Of a DNA stretch of 64,000 nucleotides, positions 55,320 to 64,000 are shown in pieces. Below the pieces are notes generated by a model. The model saw nothing but the letters and a program-made list of their open reading frames with translations. It was not told the DNA's origin and did no database searches. This stretch comes from Sphingomonas oligoaromativorans (GTDB lineage Bacteria; Pseudomonadota; Alphaproteobacteria; Sphingomonadales; Sphingomonadaceae). Made by a program: the position numbers and the translations under genes. The stretch is from positions 186,001-250,000 of the forward strand of contig NZ_JAASQK010000001.1 in NCBI RefSeq assembly GCF_011762195.1. Reading direction: 5' to 3'. Every line of letters begins with the position of its first letter. Position 1 is the stretch's first letter.

Positions 55320-56207
55320 ATGGCCGTATCACAGCCTTACGAAGACGGTTGGTGGCAGACGACCGACGGGCTCAAGCTCCACTACCGCGATTATCCCGGC
55401 GGGCCGGAAGCGGAGGGGCGTCCGCCGATCCTGTGCGTCCCCGGCCTCACCCGTAACGCGCGCGATTTCGAGGGCGTCGCCGAGCGGCTGTCGCCCGCAT
55501 GGCGCGTGATCGCGATCGATCTGCGCGGCCGGGGCGAGAGCCCGCCGGCGCCCGATTCCTCCATCTATGCGCCGCCGTCCTATGTGCTGGACATCGCCGC
55601 GCTGTTCGTGACGCTGAAGCTCGACAAGGTGGTGCTGTTCGGCACCTCGCTCGGCGGCATCCTCGCCATGCTGATCGCGGCGACCACGCCCGAGCGGCTG
55701 GCGGGCGTGCTGCTCAACGATGTCGGGCCGGTGATCGATCCGGCGGGCATGGCGCGCATCCGCGGCTATGTCGGCAAAAGCGCGAGCTGGCCGACCTGGC
55801 TCCACGCCGCCCGCGCGCTCGCCGAGGCGCAGCGCGACGTCTATCCCCGATACGAGCTGCGCGACTGGCTGGCGATGGCGAAGCGCGTGTGCCGGCTCAC
55901 CTCGGCGGGGCGGATCGTGTTCGATTACGACATGCGCATCGCCGAGCCGATCCGCGAGGCTCCGGCAGACGCGCCGCCGGTCGACCTGTGGCCGGCGTTC
56001 GAGGCGCTGGCGGGCCGCCCGGTCGCGCTGCTGCGCGGCGCGCGGAGCGATCTGCTGAGCGCGGCGACGGCGGACGAGATGGCGCGGCGCCTGCCGGGCC
56101 TCGATGTCACCACCATCGCGGATGTCGGCCATGCCCCGGCGCTGGACGAACCGGAGTCCGATGCGGCAATCGACAGGCTGCTCGATCGTATCATCGCAGG
56201 ACAATAG
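55320..56207 (+). CDS. Alpha/beta-fold hydrolase
   Basis: A 295-residue hydrolase. The oxyanion region is LCVPGLTRNARDF and the nucleophile elbow is GTSLGGILAML. The acid and catalytic His lie near LLRGARSDLL and DVGHAPALDEPE. Compared with related esterases, no signal peptide is present. Substrate unknown. It is divergent from selO with a 37-base gap, leaving little room for two promoters. Confidence 0.88.
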   Translation: MAVSQPYEDGWWQTTDGLKLHYRDYPGGPEAEGRPPILCVPGLTRNARDFEGVAERLSPAWRVIAIDLRGRGESPPAPDSSIYAPPSYVLDIAALFVTLKLDKVVLFGTSLGGILAMLIAATTPERLAGVLLNDVGPVIDPAGMARIRGYVGKSASWPTWLHAARALAEAQRDVYPRYELRDWLAMAKRVCRLTSAGRIVFDYDMRIAEPIREAPADAPPVDLWPAFEALAGRPVALLRGARSDLLSAATADEMARRLPGLDVTTIADVGHAPALDEPESDAAIDRLLDRIIAGQ

Positions 56208-56259
56208 GACGATCAGCCACCTTCGGTTCATCGCCCGAATGGCATAAGCCATTAGGGTC

Positions 56260-57402
56260 ATGTCGGTACGAGTCCTTCATCTCCATTCGACCTTTTCGCT
56301 GGGTGGGAAGGAGGCGCGTGCGGTTCGGCTGATGAATGCCTTCGGCGCATCGGCGGAGCATGTGGTGCTGAGCGCGGTTCCCGGCGCCCTGGGCGCGCGG
56401 GATGCGATCGATCGGGGCATGGCCGTCCGCTTTCCGGGCAGCGACGAGGCGCCCTCGCTCGCGGGGCGTCCGGGCCTCGCCCGCTATCGCCAGCTCGCCC
56501 GCTACATGACGGGCTTCGATCTCGTGCTCAGCTATAATTGGGGCTCGATGGACGGCGTGATGGCGCATCGCCTTCATGCGCGGGGCATGGGGCTGCCGCC
56601 GCTGGTCCATCATGAGGACGGCTTCAACGCCGACGAACTGGCCCGGCAGAAGCGCTCGCGCATCCTGTTCCGGCGCCTTGCGCTGGGCTCCGCCTATCGC
56701 ACGGTGGTGCCGTCCGCCCGGCTGGAGCGGATCGCCCGGATCGACTGGGGCCGCCCCGCCGCGCGCATCCGCCGCATTCCCAACGGCGTGCCGCTGGAGC
56801 GCTATGCCGGCCAGCCCGAGCCGGATGCCATCCCCGGCTTCCGCCGCGCCTCGGGCGACGTGGTGGTGGGCACCATGGCGGGCCTGCGCGCGGTGAAGAA
56901 CCTGCCGCGCCTCGTCCGCATGTTCGCGCGATCGGGGCAGGGCGGGCGGCTGGTGATCGTCGGCGAGGGGCCGGAGCGCGACGCGGTGCTTGCCGCGGCG
57001 CGGGCCGAGGGCGTGGCGGACCGGCTGCTGCTGCCCGGCTTCCTGCCGGACGCGGCGCGCTATGTGGGGCATTTCGATATCTTCGCGCTGTCCTCCGACA
57101 GCGAGCAGTTCCCGATCTCGCTGGTCGAGGCGATGGCGGCCGGCCTGCCGGTGGTGGCGACCGAGGTGGGCGACGTCGCCTCGATGGTGGCGCCGGGCAA
57201 CCGCCGCTACATCGTGCCGCCGGAGGACGAGCCCGGCCTCGCCGAGGCGCTGGGCCGGCTCGTCGCCAGCCGCGATCTGCGCCACAGGCTCGGTTCCGCG
57301 AACCGTCAGATCGCGTGGGGGCGCTATGGCGAGGAGGCGATGATCGGGGCCTATCGGACGCTCTATGAGGAAGCCATGGGCCGCCCCGGGGCGTTATCCT
57401 GA
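56260..57402 (+). CDS. Glycosyltransferase family 4 protein
   Basis: A 380-residue GT-B glycosyltransferase. The N-terminal domain opens VLHLHSTFSLGGKEARAVRL. The C-terminal donor-binding domain has VGTMAGLRAVKNLPRLVRMF and LVIVGEGPERDAV. The EX7E motif region is SSDSEQFPISLVEAMAAGLPVV, with its glutamates at either end. It likely acts in exopolysaccharide or glycolipid synthesis, but no cell-envelope cluster is nearby and the acceptor is unknown. Confidence 0.9.
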   Translation: MSVRVLHLHSTFSLGGKEARAVRLMNAFGASAEHVVLSAVPGALGARDAIDRGMAVRFPGSDEAPSLAGRPGLARYRQLARYMTGFDLVLSYNWGSMDGVMAHRLHARGMGLPPLVHHEDGFNADELARQKRSRILFRRLALGSAYRTVVPSARLERIARIDWGRPAARIRRIPNGVPLERYAGQPEPDAIPGFRRASGDVVVGTMAGLRAVKNLPRLVRMFARSGQGGRLVIVGEGPERDAVLAAARAEGVADRLLLPGFLPDAARYVGHFDIFALSSDSEQFPISLVEAMAAGLPVVATEVGDVASMVAPGNRRYIVPPEDEPGLAEALGRLVASRDLRHRLGSANRQIAWGRYGEEAMIGAYRTLYEEAMGRPGALS

Positions 57403-57483
57403 CATCAAGGCAATATTAAGGAGCGCAATCCCGCGCTTCCTGCTAAAGACCCGCCGGGGTCCAGTTCCGGGACGGAGGACGAT

Positions 57484-58887
57484 TTGTTCAAAGGTTTGCA
57501 GCCGATCCTGTACGGCGGCCGCGAAGTATGGCCGCTCGTCGAGGGCGGCAAGGGCGTTTCGGCGACCAATCATATGAGTTCCGGGGCGTGGGCCGCGGCG
57601 GGGGGCATCGGCACGGTTTCGGCCGTGAACGCCGACAGCTACGATCATGAAGGCAAGATCATCCCGCAGATCTATCGCGCGCTGACGCGCCGCGAGCGGC
57701 ATGAGGAGCTGATCCAGTACGCGATCGACGGCGCCGTCGAGCAGGTGAAGCGCGCTTATGATCTCGCGTCCGGCAAGGGCGCGATCAACATCAACGTGCT
57801 GTGGGAGATGGGCGGGGCGCAGCGCGTGCTCCAGGGCGTGCTGGAGCGGACGCGGGGTCTCGTCTCGGGCGTCACCTGCGGCGCGGGAATGCCCTACAAG
57901 CTTTCCGAGATCGCGGCCGAGCATCAGGTGAGCTACCTGCCGATCGTCAGCTCCGCGCGCGCCTTCCGCGCGCTGTGGAAGCGCGCCTATCACAAGGCGG
58001 CGGACTGGCTTTCGGCGGTGGTCTATGAGGATCCGTGGAAGGCGGGCGGCCATAACGGCCTGTCCAACGCCGAAGACCCGCTGAAGCCGGAAGACCCCTA
58101 TCCCCGCGTGAAGGCGCTGCGCGAGACGATGCGCGAGGGCGGCATCCCCGATACGACGCCGATCGTGATGGCCGGCAATGTCTGGTTCCTGCGCGAGTGG
58201 GACGACTGGATCGACAATCCCGAGCTGGGGGCGATCGCCTTCCAGTTCGGCACGCGGCCGCTGCTGACGCAGGAAAGCCCGATCCCGGATGCCTGGAAGC
58301 AGCGCCTGATGACGCTGAACGAAGGCGATGTGCTGCTGCACCGCTTCTCGCCGACCGGCTTCTATTCGAGCGCCGTGCGCAATCCCTTCCTGCGCAATCT
58401 GGAAGAGCGCTCCGAGCGCCAGATCGCCTTCTCGGGCGAGGCGGCGGGGGACCATCAGTTCCAGCTCGACGTGGGCGTGAAGGGCAAGAGCTTCTGGGTG
58501 ACGCGGGGCGACCTGCTGCGCGCGCGCGAATGGTATGGCCATGGCTTCACCGTCGCGCTCAAGACGCCGGACAACACGCTGGTGTTCGTCACGCCGGAAG
58601 AGATGAAGGTCATCCGCAAGGATCAGGCGGACTGCATGGGCTGCCTCAGCCAGTGCGGCTTCTCGTCCTGGGCGGACAATGACACCAACTCGACCGGCCG
58701 CCTCGCCGATCCGCGCAGCTTCTGCATCCAGAAGACGCTTCAGGATATCGCGCATGGCGGCGATGTCGAACATAACCTGATGTTCGCCGGCCACGCGGCT
58801 TACCGCTTCAAGCAGGATCCGTTCTATTCGAACGGCTTCGTGCCGACCGTGAAGCAGCTCGTCGATCGCATCCTGACGGGCGATTGA
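57484..58887 (+). CDS. Nitronate monooxygenase/2-nitropropane dioxygenase-family protein with Cys cluster
   Basis: A 467-residue FMN-type (beta/alpha)8 barrel related to nitronate monooxygenases. It begins FKGLQPILYGGREVWPLVEGG, then ATNHMSSGAWAAAGGIGTVS. GVTCGAGMPYKL and IVMAGNVWFL follow, and AFQFGTRPLLTQESP marks the flavin site. Unlike the usual ~330-residue enzymes, the C-terminal part has C384, C387 and C391 (CMGCLSQC) and C414, a possible Fe-S or zinc site. The start is TTG 57484 behind GGAGGA. The stop overlaps the amidotransferase ATG as TGATG. Confidence 0.8.
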   Translation: MFKGLQPILYGGREVWPLVEGGKGVSATNHMSSGAWAAAGGIGTVSAVNADSYDHEGKIIPQIYRALTRRERHEELIQYAIDGAVEQVKRAYDLASGKGAININVLWEMGGAQRVLQGVLERTRGLVSGVTCGAGMPYKLSEIAAEHQVSYLPIVSSARAFRALWKRAYHKAADWLSAVVYEDPWKAGGHNGLSNAEDPLKPEDPYPRVKALRETMREGGIPDTTPIVMAGNVWFLREWDDWIDNPELGAIAFQFGTRPLLTQESPIPDAWKQRLMTLNEGDVLLHRFSPTGFYSSAVRNPFLRNLEERSERQIAFSGEAAGDHQFQLDVGVKGKSFWVTRGDLLRAREWYGHGFTVALKTPDNTLVFVTPEEMKVIRKDQADCMGCLSQCGFSSWADNDTNSTGRLADPRSFCIQKTLQDIAHGGDVEHNLMFAGHAAYRFKQDPFYSNGFVPTVKQLVDRILTGD

Positions 58888-59594
58888 TGTCGGCGAAGCG
58901 GGCGCTCGTCGTCCAGCATGTCGCGCATGAGGGGCCGGCGGCGTTCGCCGGCCCCCTGGCCGATGCTGGCTATGCCATCGAACGGCTCGGCCTCGGCGAT
59001 GCCGGGTTCGAGGGCGCGGACTTTCTCTCGCCGGATCTGCTGGTGCTGATGGGCGGCCCGATGGGCGTGCCCGAGCGGGGGCGGCATCCGTGGATGGAGG
59101 GCGAGATCGCCCGGCTCTCGGAGCGTCTCGTGGCGGGCCGGCCGACGCTGGGCGTCTGCCTCGGCGGGCAGCTCATCGCGGCGGCGCTGGGCGCGAACGT
59201 CGCGCCCGGCCCGGTGCGGGAAGTGGGCTTCGCGCCGATCGCACTGACGGCGGCGGGGCGGGCTTCTCCGCTGGCGGCGCTGGCGGGGGCGCCGGTGCTG
59301 CACTGGCATGGCGACGGCTTCGACGTGCCCGACGGCGCCGATCTCCTCGCCGAGACCGAGCATTTCCCGCAGGCCTTCGCGATGGGCGCTTCGGTGCTGG
59401 CGCTGCAATGCCACCCCGAGATGGGCGATATCGGCGACGGCATCGACCAGTGGCTGACGGCGGATGCGGATTATGTCCGCGGCGCGGGAAGCTCGGCGGA
59501 GGTCATCCGCGCGGATCATGCCCGGTTCGGCCGCGAGGCGGCGCGGGCGGGGCAGCGGATGCTGCGGGAGTGGCTGCGGCGGCTGCCGGCCTGA
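58887..59594 (+). CDS. Class I glutamine amidotransferase-like protein
   Basis: A 235-residue GATase1 domain, similar to YfeJ/GuaA-type stand-alone amidotransferases. The nucleophile is C91 in GVCLGGQLIA, and the His-Glu pair is H176 and E178 in CHPEM. An oxyanion strand is VLMGGPMGV. The synthetase partner is not known. The coupling by TGATG to the flavoprotein upstream is a context clue. Confidence 0.9.
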   Translation: MSAKRALVVQHVAHEGPAAFAGPLADAGYAIERLGLGDAGFEGADFLSPDLLVLMGGPMGVPERGRHPWMEGEIARLSERLVAGRPTLGVCLGGQLIAAALGANVAPGPVREVGFAPIALTAAGRASPLAALAGAPVLHWHGDGFDVPDGADLLAETEHFPQAFAMGASVLALQCHPEMGDIGDGIDQWLTADADYVRGAGSSAEVIRADHARFGREAARAGQRMLREWLRRLPA

Positions 59595-59606
59595 ACCGGA
59601 CGCAAG

Positions 59607-59640
59607 AAGGGCGCGAACCCCCCGAGGGGCCGCGCCCTTT
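59607..59640. terminator. Terminator after the amidotransferase gene
   Basis: AAGGGCGCG pairs with CGCGCCCTT (9 bp) around a 15-base loop, followed by TCT. Position is between the convergent amidotransferase and glycine-zipper genes. Confidence 0.7.
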
Positions 59641-59652
59641 CTCAAGCCGGCG

Positions 59653-59937
59653 TCAGCGGTAGATGCGGCGGCCGCGCTTATCCAGATAATAACGGCGACC
59701 ATAACGGTCGTGATAATAATGGTGGCGGTGGTTCAGCGCCGTGATGGCGGCGCCGCCCGCCGCGCCGACCAGCGCGCCGGTGCCGACCGACATGCCGGGG
59801 ATGATCGCGCCCGCGACGGCACCGGCGCCCGCACCGATCGCGCCGCCCTTCAGAAGCTGGCCCGAGCTTTGCGCATAAGCCGGCGCCCCGGCCATGGTGG
59901 CGGCGACGATGCCGCCGAGCAGGATCTTGCGCTTCAT
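59653..59937 (-). CDS. Small exported glycine-zipper protein
   Basis: A 94-residue protein. The signal peptide ends GAPAYAQ. The centre is a glycine-zipper/2TM-like stretch (GGAIGAGAGAVAGAIIPG, then GTGALVGAAGGAAITAL) that may insert in a membrane. A tail rich in His, Tyr and Arg (HRHHYYHDRYGRRYYLDK) ends the protein. The role is unknown; similar proteins are envelope-associated. Confidence 0.8.
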   Translation of the reverse strand: MKRKILLGGIVAATMAGAPAYAQSSGQLLKGGAIGAGAGAVAGAIIPGMSVGTGALVGAAGGAAITALNHRHHYYHDRYGRRYYLDKRGRRIYR

Positions 59938-60086
59938 AACAACTCCCTCTCGAACACTCTGCCGCGAACATAGCACGCGGGCACAGGGCGGAAAACGGTT
60001 GAGCGATTGGGCGGGTTCCGCCTTTGGTGGGCCTTGTGCGGGGTCCGGCGCCTGTCCTAGAGCCCTGGATGCGCAGCGGTTTGGGG

Positions 60087-60590
60087 ATGAAGGCGATGGG
60101 ATCGGCGGCGAAGTCGGTGATGATGGCGGCGATCGCCGCGCTCGCGATCGGAGCGGGCGCCGAGGCGGCGTCGAATCAGGTTCGCCAGACGCCGTACTGG
60201 GGCTCGATCTCCGCCGGGCAGGCGCGGATGCGGACAGGGCCGGGGCGCAATTATCCGGCGAGCTGGCTTTACCAGCGGCAGGGCCTGCCGGTGCAGGTGA
60301 TCGAGGTCTATCCCGGCTGGCGCAAGATCCGCGATCCCGACGGCACCGAGGGCTGGATGATCGGCAACCTCGTCTCCGACCAGCGGACCGGCATGGTGAA
60401 GGGCGGCGTGGCGGAGCTGCGCGATCGGCCCGATCCCGGATCGAAGGTGGTGTGGCGGGCCGAGCCCGGCGTGATCGGCCGTCTTTCGAAATGCGCGGCG
60501 GGCTGGTGCAAGTTCGATGTGCAGGGGCGTGGCGGCTATCTCGAAGAGGCGCGCCTCTGGGGCGTCGGGCCGGGCGAGACGTTCGACTGA
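60087..60590 (+). CDS. Exported SH3-like domain protein
   Basis: A 167-residue protein. The signal sequence is about residues 1-28 (ends GAEAASNQ). Two SH3b-like units follow: RMRTGPGRNYPASWLYQRQG with WRKIRDPDGTEGWM, then AELRDRPDPGSKVVW with CAAGWCKFDVQGRGGYLEEA. Bacterial SH3 proteins of this type often bind the cell wall. ATG 60087 is used; ATG 60069 and 60096 are alternatives. Confidence 0.85.
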   Translation: MKAMGSAAKSVMMAAIAALAIGAGAEAASNQVRQTPYWGSISAGQARMRTGPGRNYPASWLYQRQGLPVQVIEVYPGWRKIRDPDGTEGWMIGNLVSDQRTGMVKGGVAELRDRPDPGSKVVWRAEPGVIGRLSKCAAGWCKFDVQGRGGYLEEARLWGVGPGETFD

Positions 60591-60663
60591 GATACCCGCG
60601 CTGTGGGGGCGCCAACAAAGGCTTCCGTTGATTTCGGCGCGTTCGGGCCTCATTTTGGCGCTC

Positions 60664-61392
60664 GTGAACGACATTGATCTTGCTGCCAGCCTCGCCGACG
60701 TTGCGGGGCGTGTCCTCCTCGACCTGAGGCGTTGCAACCTGCTCACCGGCAAGGCGCTGGGCGAGGCGGGGGACCAGACCGCCAACGCCTTCCTGGTGCG
60801 CGCCATCCGCCACCAGCGGCCCGACGACGGCCTCCTCTCGGAGGAAAGCGCCGACGACAAGGCGCGGCTGGAGAAGCGTCGCGTGTGGATCATCGATCCG
60901 CTCGACGGCACGCGCGAATATTCCGAGGGCCGGGACGACTGGGCGGTGCATGTCGCGCTCACCATCGACGGCGAACCGGTGGTGGGCGCAGTCGCGGAGC
61001 CGGCGCGCGGGACGCTATGGCGTTCCGACAAGGCGACGCTGGCGGACCTCCACAAGAAGCCCGGCATTCTCGTCAGCCGCTCGCGCGCGCCCGAATGCGC
61101 GATCAAGACCTGCGCCAAGCTCGATGTCGAGATGTTGCCGATGGGCTCTGCGGGCGCCAAGACCATGGCGGTGCTGCGCGGCGATGCGATCGCCTATCTC
61201 CATGCCGGCGGGCAATATGAGTGGGACTCGGCCGCGCCCGTCGCCATCGCCAAGGCAGCGGGGCTCAATGCCACCACGCTCGACGGCCGCCCGCTCGTCT
61301 ACAACCAGCCGGAAAGCTGGATGCCGGACCTGCTCGTCAGCCGCCCGGAATGGACCGAGCGGCTGCACGGCGCGCTCCATCTCGCCGCCTGA
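60664..61392 (+). CDS. cysQ: 3'(2'),5'-bisphosphate nucleotidase
   Basis: Hydrolyses 3'-phosphoadenosine-5'-phosphate (PAP), a by-product of PAPS use, to AMP. The inositol-monophosphatase-fold signatures are LLSEESADD, IIDPLDGTREYSEGRDDW (metal-binding Asp residues) and YEWDSAAPVAIAKAAGL. The 242-residue start is GTG 60664; a TTG 9 bases upstream is an alternative. Location next to cysD and cysNC supports a role in sulfur assimilation. Confidence 0.93.
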   Translation: MNDIDLAASLADVAGRVLLDLRRCNLLTGKALGEAGDQTANAFLVRAIRHQRPDDGLLSEESADDKARLEKRRVWIIDPLDGTREYSEGRDDWAVHVALTIDGEPVVGAVAEPARGTLWRSDKATLADLHKKPGILVSRSRAPECAIKTCAKLDVEMLPMGSAGAKTMAVLRGDAIAYLHAGGQYEWDSAAPVAIAKAAGLNATTLDGRPLVYNQPESWMPDLLVSRPEWTERLHGALHLAA

Positions 61393-61464
61393 CAGCCGAG
61401 CTTTGGGGGTAAGAAGAAAGCGAGTCTGGCAAGCCGGCCCATTGCCCGCCAAACGAGGCGCATC

Positions 61465-62388
61465 ATGACTGTCCTTCCCCTCGCCGCCGAACGCCTCACC
61501 CATCTCCAGCGACTGGAGGCGGAAAGCATCCACATCATGCGCGAGGTCGTGGCGGAGGCGACGCGGCCGGTGATGCTCTATTCGGTCGGCAAGGATTCGG
61601 CCGTGATGCTGCATCTGGCGCGCAAGGCCTTCTATCCCTCGCCGCCGCCGTTCCCGCTGCTCCATGTCGATACGACGTGGAAGTTCAAGGCGATGTACGA
61701 ACTGCGCGACCGGATGGCGGCGGAGAGCGGCATGAACCTGCTCGTCCACCACAACCCGGAGGCGATGGAGCGGGGCATCAACCCGTTCGATCATGGCGCG
61801 CTCCATACCGACATGTGGAAGACGGAAGGGCTGAAGCAGGCGCTCGACCATTATGGCTTCGACGCGGCCTTCGGCGGCGCGCGGCGCGACGAGGAGAAGT
61901 CGAGGGCCAAGGAGCGCATCTTCTCCTTCCGTTCCGCCTCGCACCGCTGGGATCCGAAGAACCAGCGCCCGGAGCTGTGGAACCTCTACAACGCGCGCAA
62001 GAACAAGGGCGAGAGCATTCGCGTCTTCCCGATCTCCAACTGGACCGAGCTGGACATCTGGCAGTATATCCAGCTTGAGAATATCCCGATCGTGCCGCTC
62101 TATTTCGCCGCCCCGCGCCCGACCGTGGAGCGCGATGGGTTGCTGCTGATGGTGGACGACGAGCGTTTCCGCCTGAAGCCGGGCGAGGAGCCGGTGATGC
62201 GCTCGATCCGTTTCCGCACATTGGGCTGCTATCCGCTGACCGGCGCGGTGGAGAGCGAGGCGGCGACGCTCAGCGAGGTGATCCAGGAGATGCTGCTCAC
62301 CACCACGTCCGAGCGGCAGGGGCGCGCCATCGATCGCGACGGGGGCGACGCCAGCATGGAGAAGAAGAAGCAGGAGGGGTATTTTTGA
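61465..62388 (+). CDS. cysD: Sulfate adenylyltransferase subunit 2
   Basis: The PP-loop subunit that makes adenosine 5'-phosphosulfate from ATP and sulfate. The PP-loop is [16 protein letters not shown]. Other motifs are [38 protein letters not shown] and [18 protein letters not shown]. The 307 residues include the standard C-terminal KKKQEGYF end. The stop overlaps the cysNC ATG as TGATG. Confidence 0.97.
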   Translation: MTVLPLAAERLTHLQRLEAESIHIMREVVAEATRPVMLYSVGKDSAVMLHLARKAFYPSPPPFPLLHVDTTWKFKAMYELRDRMAAESGMNLLVHHNPEAMERGINPFDHGALHTDMWKTEGLKQALDHYGFDAAFGGARRDEEKSRAKERIFSFRSASHRWDPKNQRPELWNLYNARKNKGESIRVFPISNWTELDIWQYIQLENIPIVPLYFAAPRPTVERDGLLLMVDDERFRLKPGEEPVMRSIRFRTLGCYPLTGAVESEAATLSEVIQEMLLTTTSERQGRAIDRDGGDASMEKKKQEGYF

Positions 62389-64000
62389 TGAACGACACCT
62401 CCAGCTATCGCGCCGACGCGCTGATCGCCGCCGACATCGACGCCTATCTCGACCGGCATCGCCGCAAGTCGCTGCTGCGCTTCATCACCTGCGGATCGGT
62501 CGACGACGGCAAGTCCACGCTGATCGGGCGGCTGCTCTATGATTCGAAGATGATCTTCGAGGATCAGCTCGCGGCGCTCGAAGCGGACTCCAGGCGCGTC
62601 GGCACGCAGGGGCAGGCGATCGACTTCGCGCTGCTGGTTGATGGCCTCGCCGCCGAGCGCGAGCAGGGCATCACGATCGACGTCGCCTATCGCTTCTTCG
62701 CGACCGAGAAGCGCAAGTTCATCGTCGCCGACACACCCGGCCACGAGCAATACACGCGCAACATGGTGACGGGCGCGTCCACCGCCGACCTCGCCGTGAT
62801 CCTGATCGACGCGCGCAAGGGCGTGCTGACCCAGACGCGGCGGCATAGCTATCTCGCGCATCTGATCGGCGTGCGGCATATCGTGCTGGCGGTGAACAAG
62901 ATGGATCTGGTCGAGTATGACCGGGCCACCTTCGACGTGATCGTGGCGGATTACCGCGCCTTCGCCGACTCGATCGGCATCGCGGATTTCGTCGCCATGC
63001 CGATCTCGGGCTTCGTCGGCGACAATATCACGACGCGGTCCGAGAACACGCCCTGGTATCAGGGGCCGACGCTGATCGAGCATCTCGAAGGCGTCGAGGT
63101 CGATGCCGAGGCGGAGCAGGCCAGGCCGTTCCGCATGAGCGTGCAGTGGGTGAACCGCCCGAACCTCGATTTCCGGGGCTTCGCGGGGCAGATTGCGGCG
63201 GGCGTGGTCCGTCCGGGTGATGCGATCCGGGTGCTGCCCTCGGGCAAGACCTCGACGGTGGAGCGCATCGTCACGCTCGACGGCGATCTGCCGGAAGCGG
63301 TGGCGGGCCAGTCGGTCACGCTGACGCTGGCCGACGAGATCGACTGCTCGCGCGGCGACGTGATCGCGGTCGCCTCCAACCCGCCGCAGGCCGCCGACCA
63401 GTTCGAGGCGAGCCTCGTCTGGATGGCCGAGGAGGCGATGCTGCCGGGCCGGCCCTATTGGCTGAAGCTCGGCGCGCAGACCGTCACCGTGCAAGTGCAG
63501 GCGCCCAAATATCAGATCAACGTCAACACGATGGAGAAGCTCGCGGCGAAGACGCTGGAGCTGAACGCCATCGGCGTGGCGAACCTTTCCACCGATCGCC
63601 CGCTGGTGTTCGAGGCCTATCAGGAGAACCGTGCGCTCGGCGGCTTCATCCTGATCGACAAGCTCACCAACGCGACCGTCGCGGCGGGCATGATCCACTT
63701 CGCGCTGCGCCGCGCGGAGAATGTCCACTGGCAGGCGATCGACGTCACCCGCGAGGCCCATGCGCGGCTCAAGAACCAGGCGCCCAAGCTGCTCTGGTTC
63801 ACGGGCCTGTCGGGGGCGGGCAAGTCGACCATCGCCAATCTGGTGGAGAAGAAGCTCCACGCGCTCGGGCGGCACAGCTTCCTGCTCGACGGCGACAATG
63901 TGCGCCACGGGCTCAACAAGGATCTGGGCTTCACCGACGCGGACCGGGTGGAGAATATCCGCCGCGTCGGCGAGGTGGCCAAGCTGATGGCGGATGCCGG
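62388..64000 (+). CDS. cysN: Sulfate adenylyltransferase subunit 1/adenylylsulfate kinase fusion, cut by the window end
   Basis: The ORF is open to the last base, so the 3' end is outside the window. The CysN GTPase has [17 protein letters not shown] (G1), [15 protein letters not shown] (G3) and NKMD (G4), with EF-Tu-like domains 2 and 3 up to about residue 440. After a short linker, the CysC APS-kinase domain begins [18 protein letters not shown] with [15 protein letters not shown] following, giving the bifunctional CysNC (NodQ-like) form. Its ATG at 62388 overlaps the cysD stop, with AGGAGGGG upstream. Confidence 0.95.
   Translation, partial: MNDTSSYRADALIAADIDAYLDRHRRKSLLRFITCGSVDDGKSTLIGRLLYDSKMIFEDQLAALEADSRRVGTQGQAIDFALLVDGLAAEREQGITIDVAYRFFATEKRKFIVADTPGHEQYTRNMVTGASTADLAVILIDARKGVLTQTRRHSYLAHLIGVRHIVLAVNKMDLVEYDRATFDVIVADYRAFADSIGIADFVAMPISGFVGDNITTRSENTPWYQGPTLIEHLEGVEVDAEAEQARPFRMSVQWVNRPNLDFRGFAGQIAAGVVRPGDAIRVLPSGKTSTVERIVTLDGDLPEAVAGQSVTLTLADEIDCSRGDVIAVASNPPQAADQFEASLVWMAEEAMLPGRPYWLKLGAQTVTVQVQAPKYQINVNTMEKLAAKTLELNAIGVANLSTDRPLVFEAYQENRALGGFILIDKLTNATVAAGMIHFALRRAENVHWQAIDVTREAHARLKNQAPKLLWFTGLSGAGKSTIANLVEKKLHALGRHSFLLDGDNVRHGLNKDLGFTDADRVENIRRVGEVAKLMADA

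Overview
The window looks like chromosomal DNA of a sphingomonad (Alphaproteobacteria, Sphingomonadales). Reasons: high-GC codon use throughout; the rpmH-rnpA-yidD-yidC-engB block; UPF0262, DUF934, DUF2849, DUF6456 and DUF2793 genes typical of alphaproteobacteria; a gene-transfer-agent remnant of the sphingomonad type; and GTG/TTG starts with ATGA/GTGA/TGATG overlaps. The assignment is by family knowledge and is not tested by alignment.

Layout. 1-6.1 kb: dapE, a cupin and a GST, then the leftward ribosome/membrane-insertion block rpmH-rnpA-yidD-yidC-engB and a small PGPGW membrane protein. 6.2-8.2 kb: comM and a DUF805 protein. 8.4-13 kb: convergent secreted GH3 and GH31 glycosidases. 13.2-15.1 kb: a BlaI-type repressor and an M56 membrane protease with an unusual coiled-coil C-terminus. 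15.2-18 kb: tRNA-Leu, a CAP-domain protein, an AI-2E-type permease and two identical tRNA-Asp genes. 18-24.7 kb: divergent XRE regulator and DUF6456 protein, a SIMPL protein, AMP nucleosidase, an SDR and an ABC-F ATPase. 24.8-27.9 kb: a decayed gene transfer agent (GTA). It holds a TerS-like gene, a truncated terminase large subunit joined out of frame to the C-terminal end of a GTA tail/host-specificity protein, and a DUF2793 gene. 28-34 kb: an OmpA protein with 25 consecutive prolines, ThpR, a BI-1 protein, a GST, proline iminopeptidase, a GDSL hydrolase and a small secreted protein. 34-38.6 kb: a sugar locus (Gfo/Idh/MocA, LacI, FucP-type transporter, ROK fructokinase). 38.6-47.7 kb: leuCD, enoyl-CoA hydratase, a monooxygenase-like protein, ilvD, HAD, cdd, UPF0262 and dnaB.

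48.3-52.2 kb and 60.7-64 kb carry the two halves of assimilatory sulfate reduction. The leftward operon cobA-DUF2849-cysI-DUF934-cysH makes siroheme and reduces activated sulfate to sulfide. The rightward genes cysQ, cysD and cysNC activate sulfate and recycle the by-product nucleotide; cysNC runs off the window. Between them lie an astD-type dehydrogenase, SelO, an alpha/beta hydrolase, a GT4 glycosyltransferase, a nitronate-monooxygenase-like protein coupled to a class I amidotransferase, and small envelope proteins.

Most of the window is ordinary housekeeping and accessory metabolism. No CRISPR array, intact prophage, IS element or recognisable defence island was seen. The most unusual items are the GTA deletion remnant, a family of long inverted-repeat elements in which one copy has its loop inverted relative to its arms, the M56/BlaI pair with a non-canonical sensor region, an rnpA gene without an ATG/GTG/TTG start at the expected place, and several perfect operator-like dyads.
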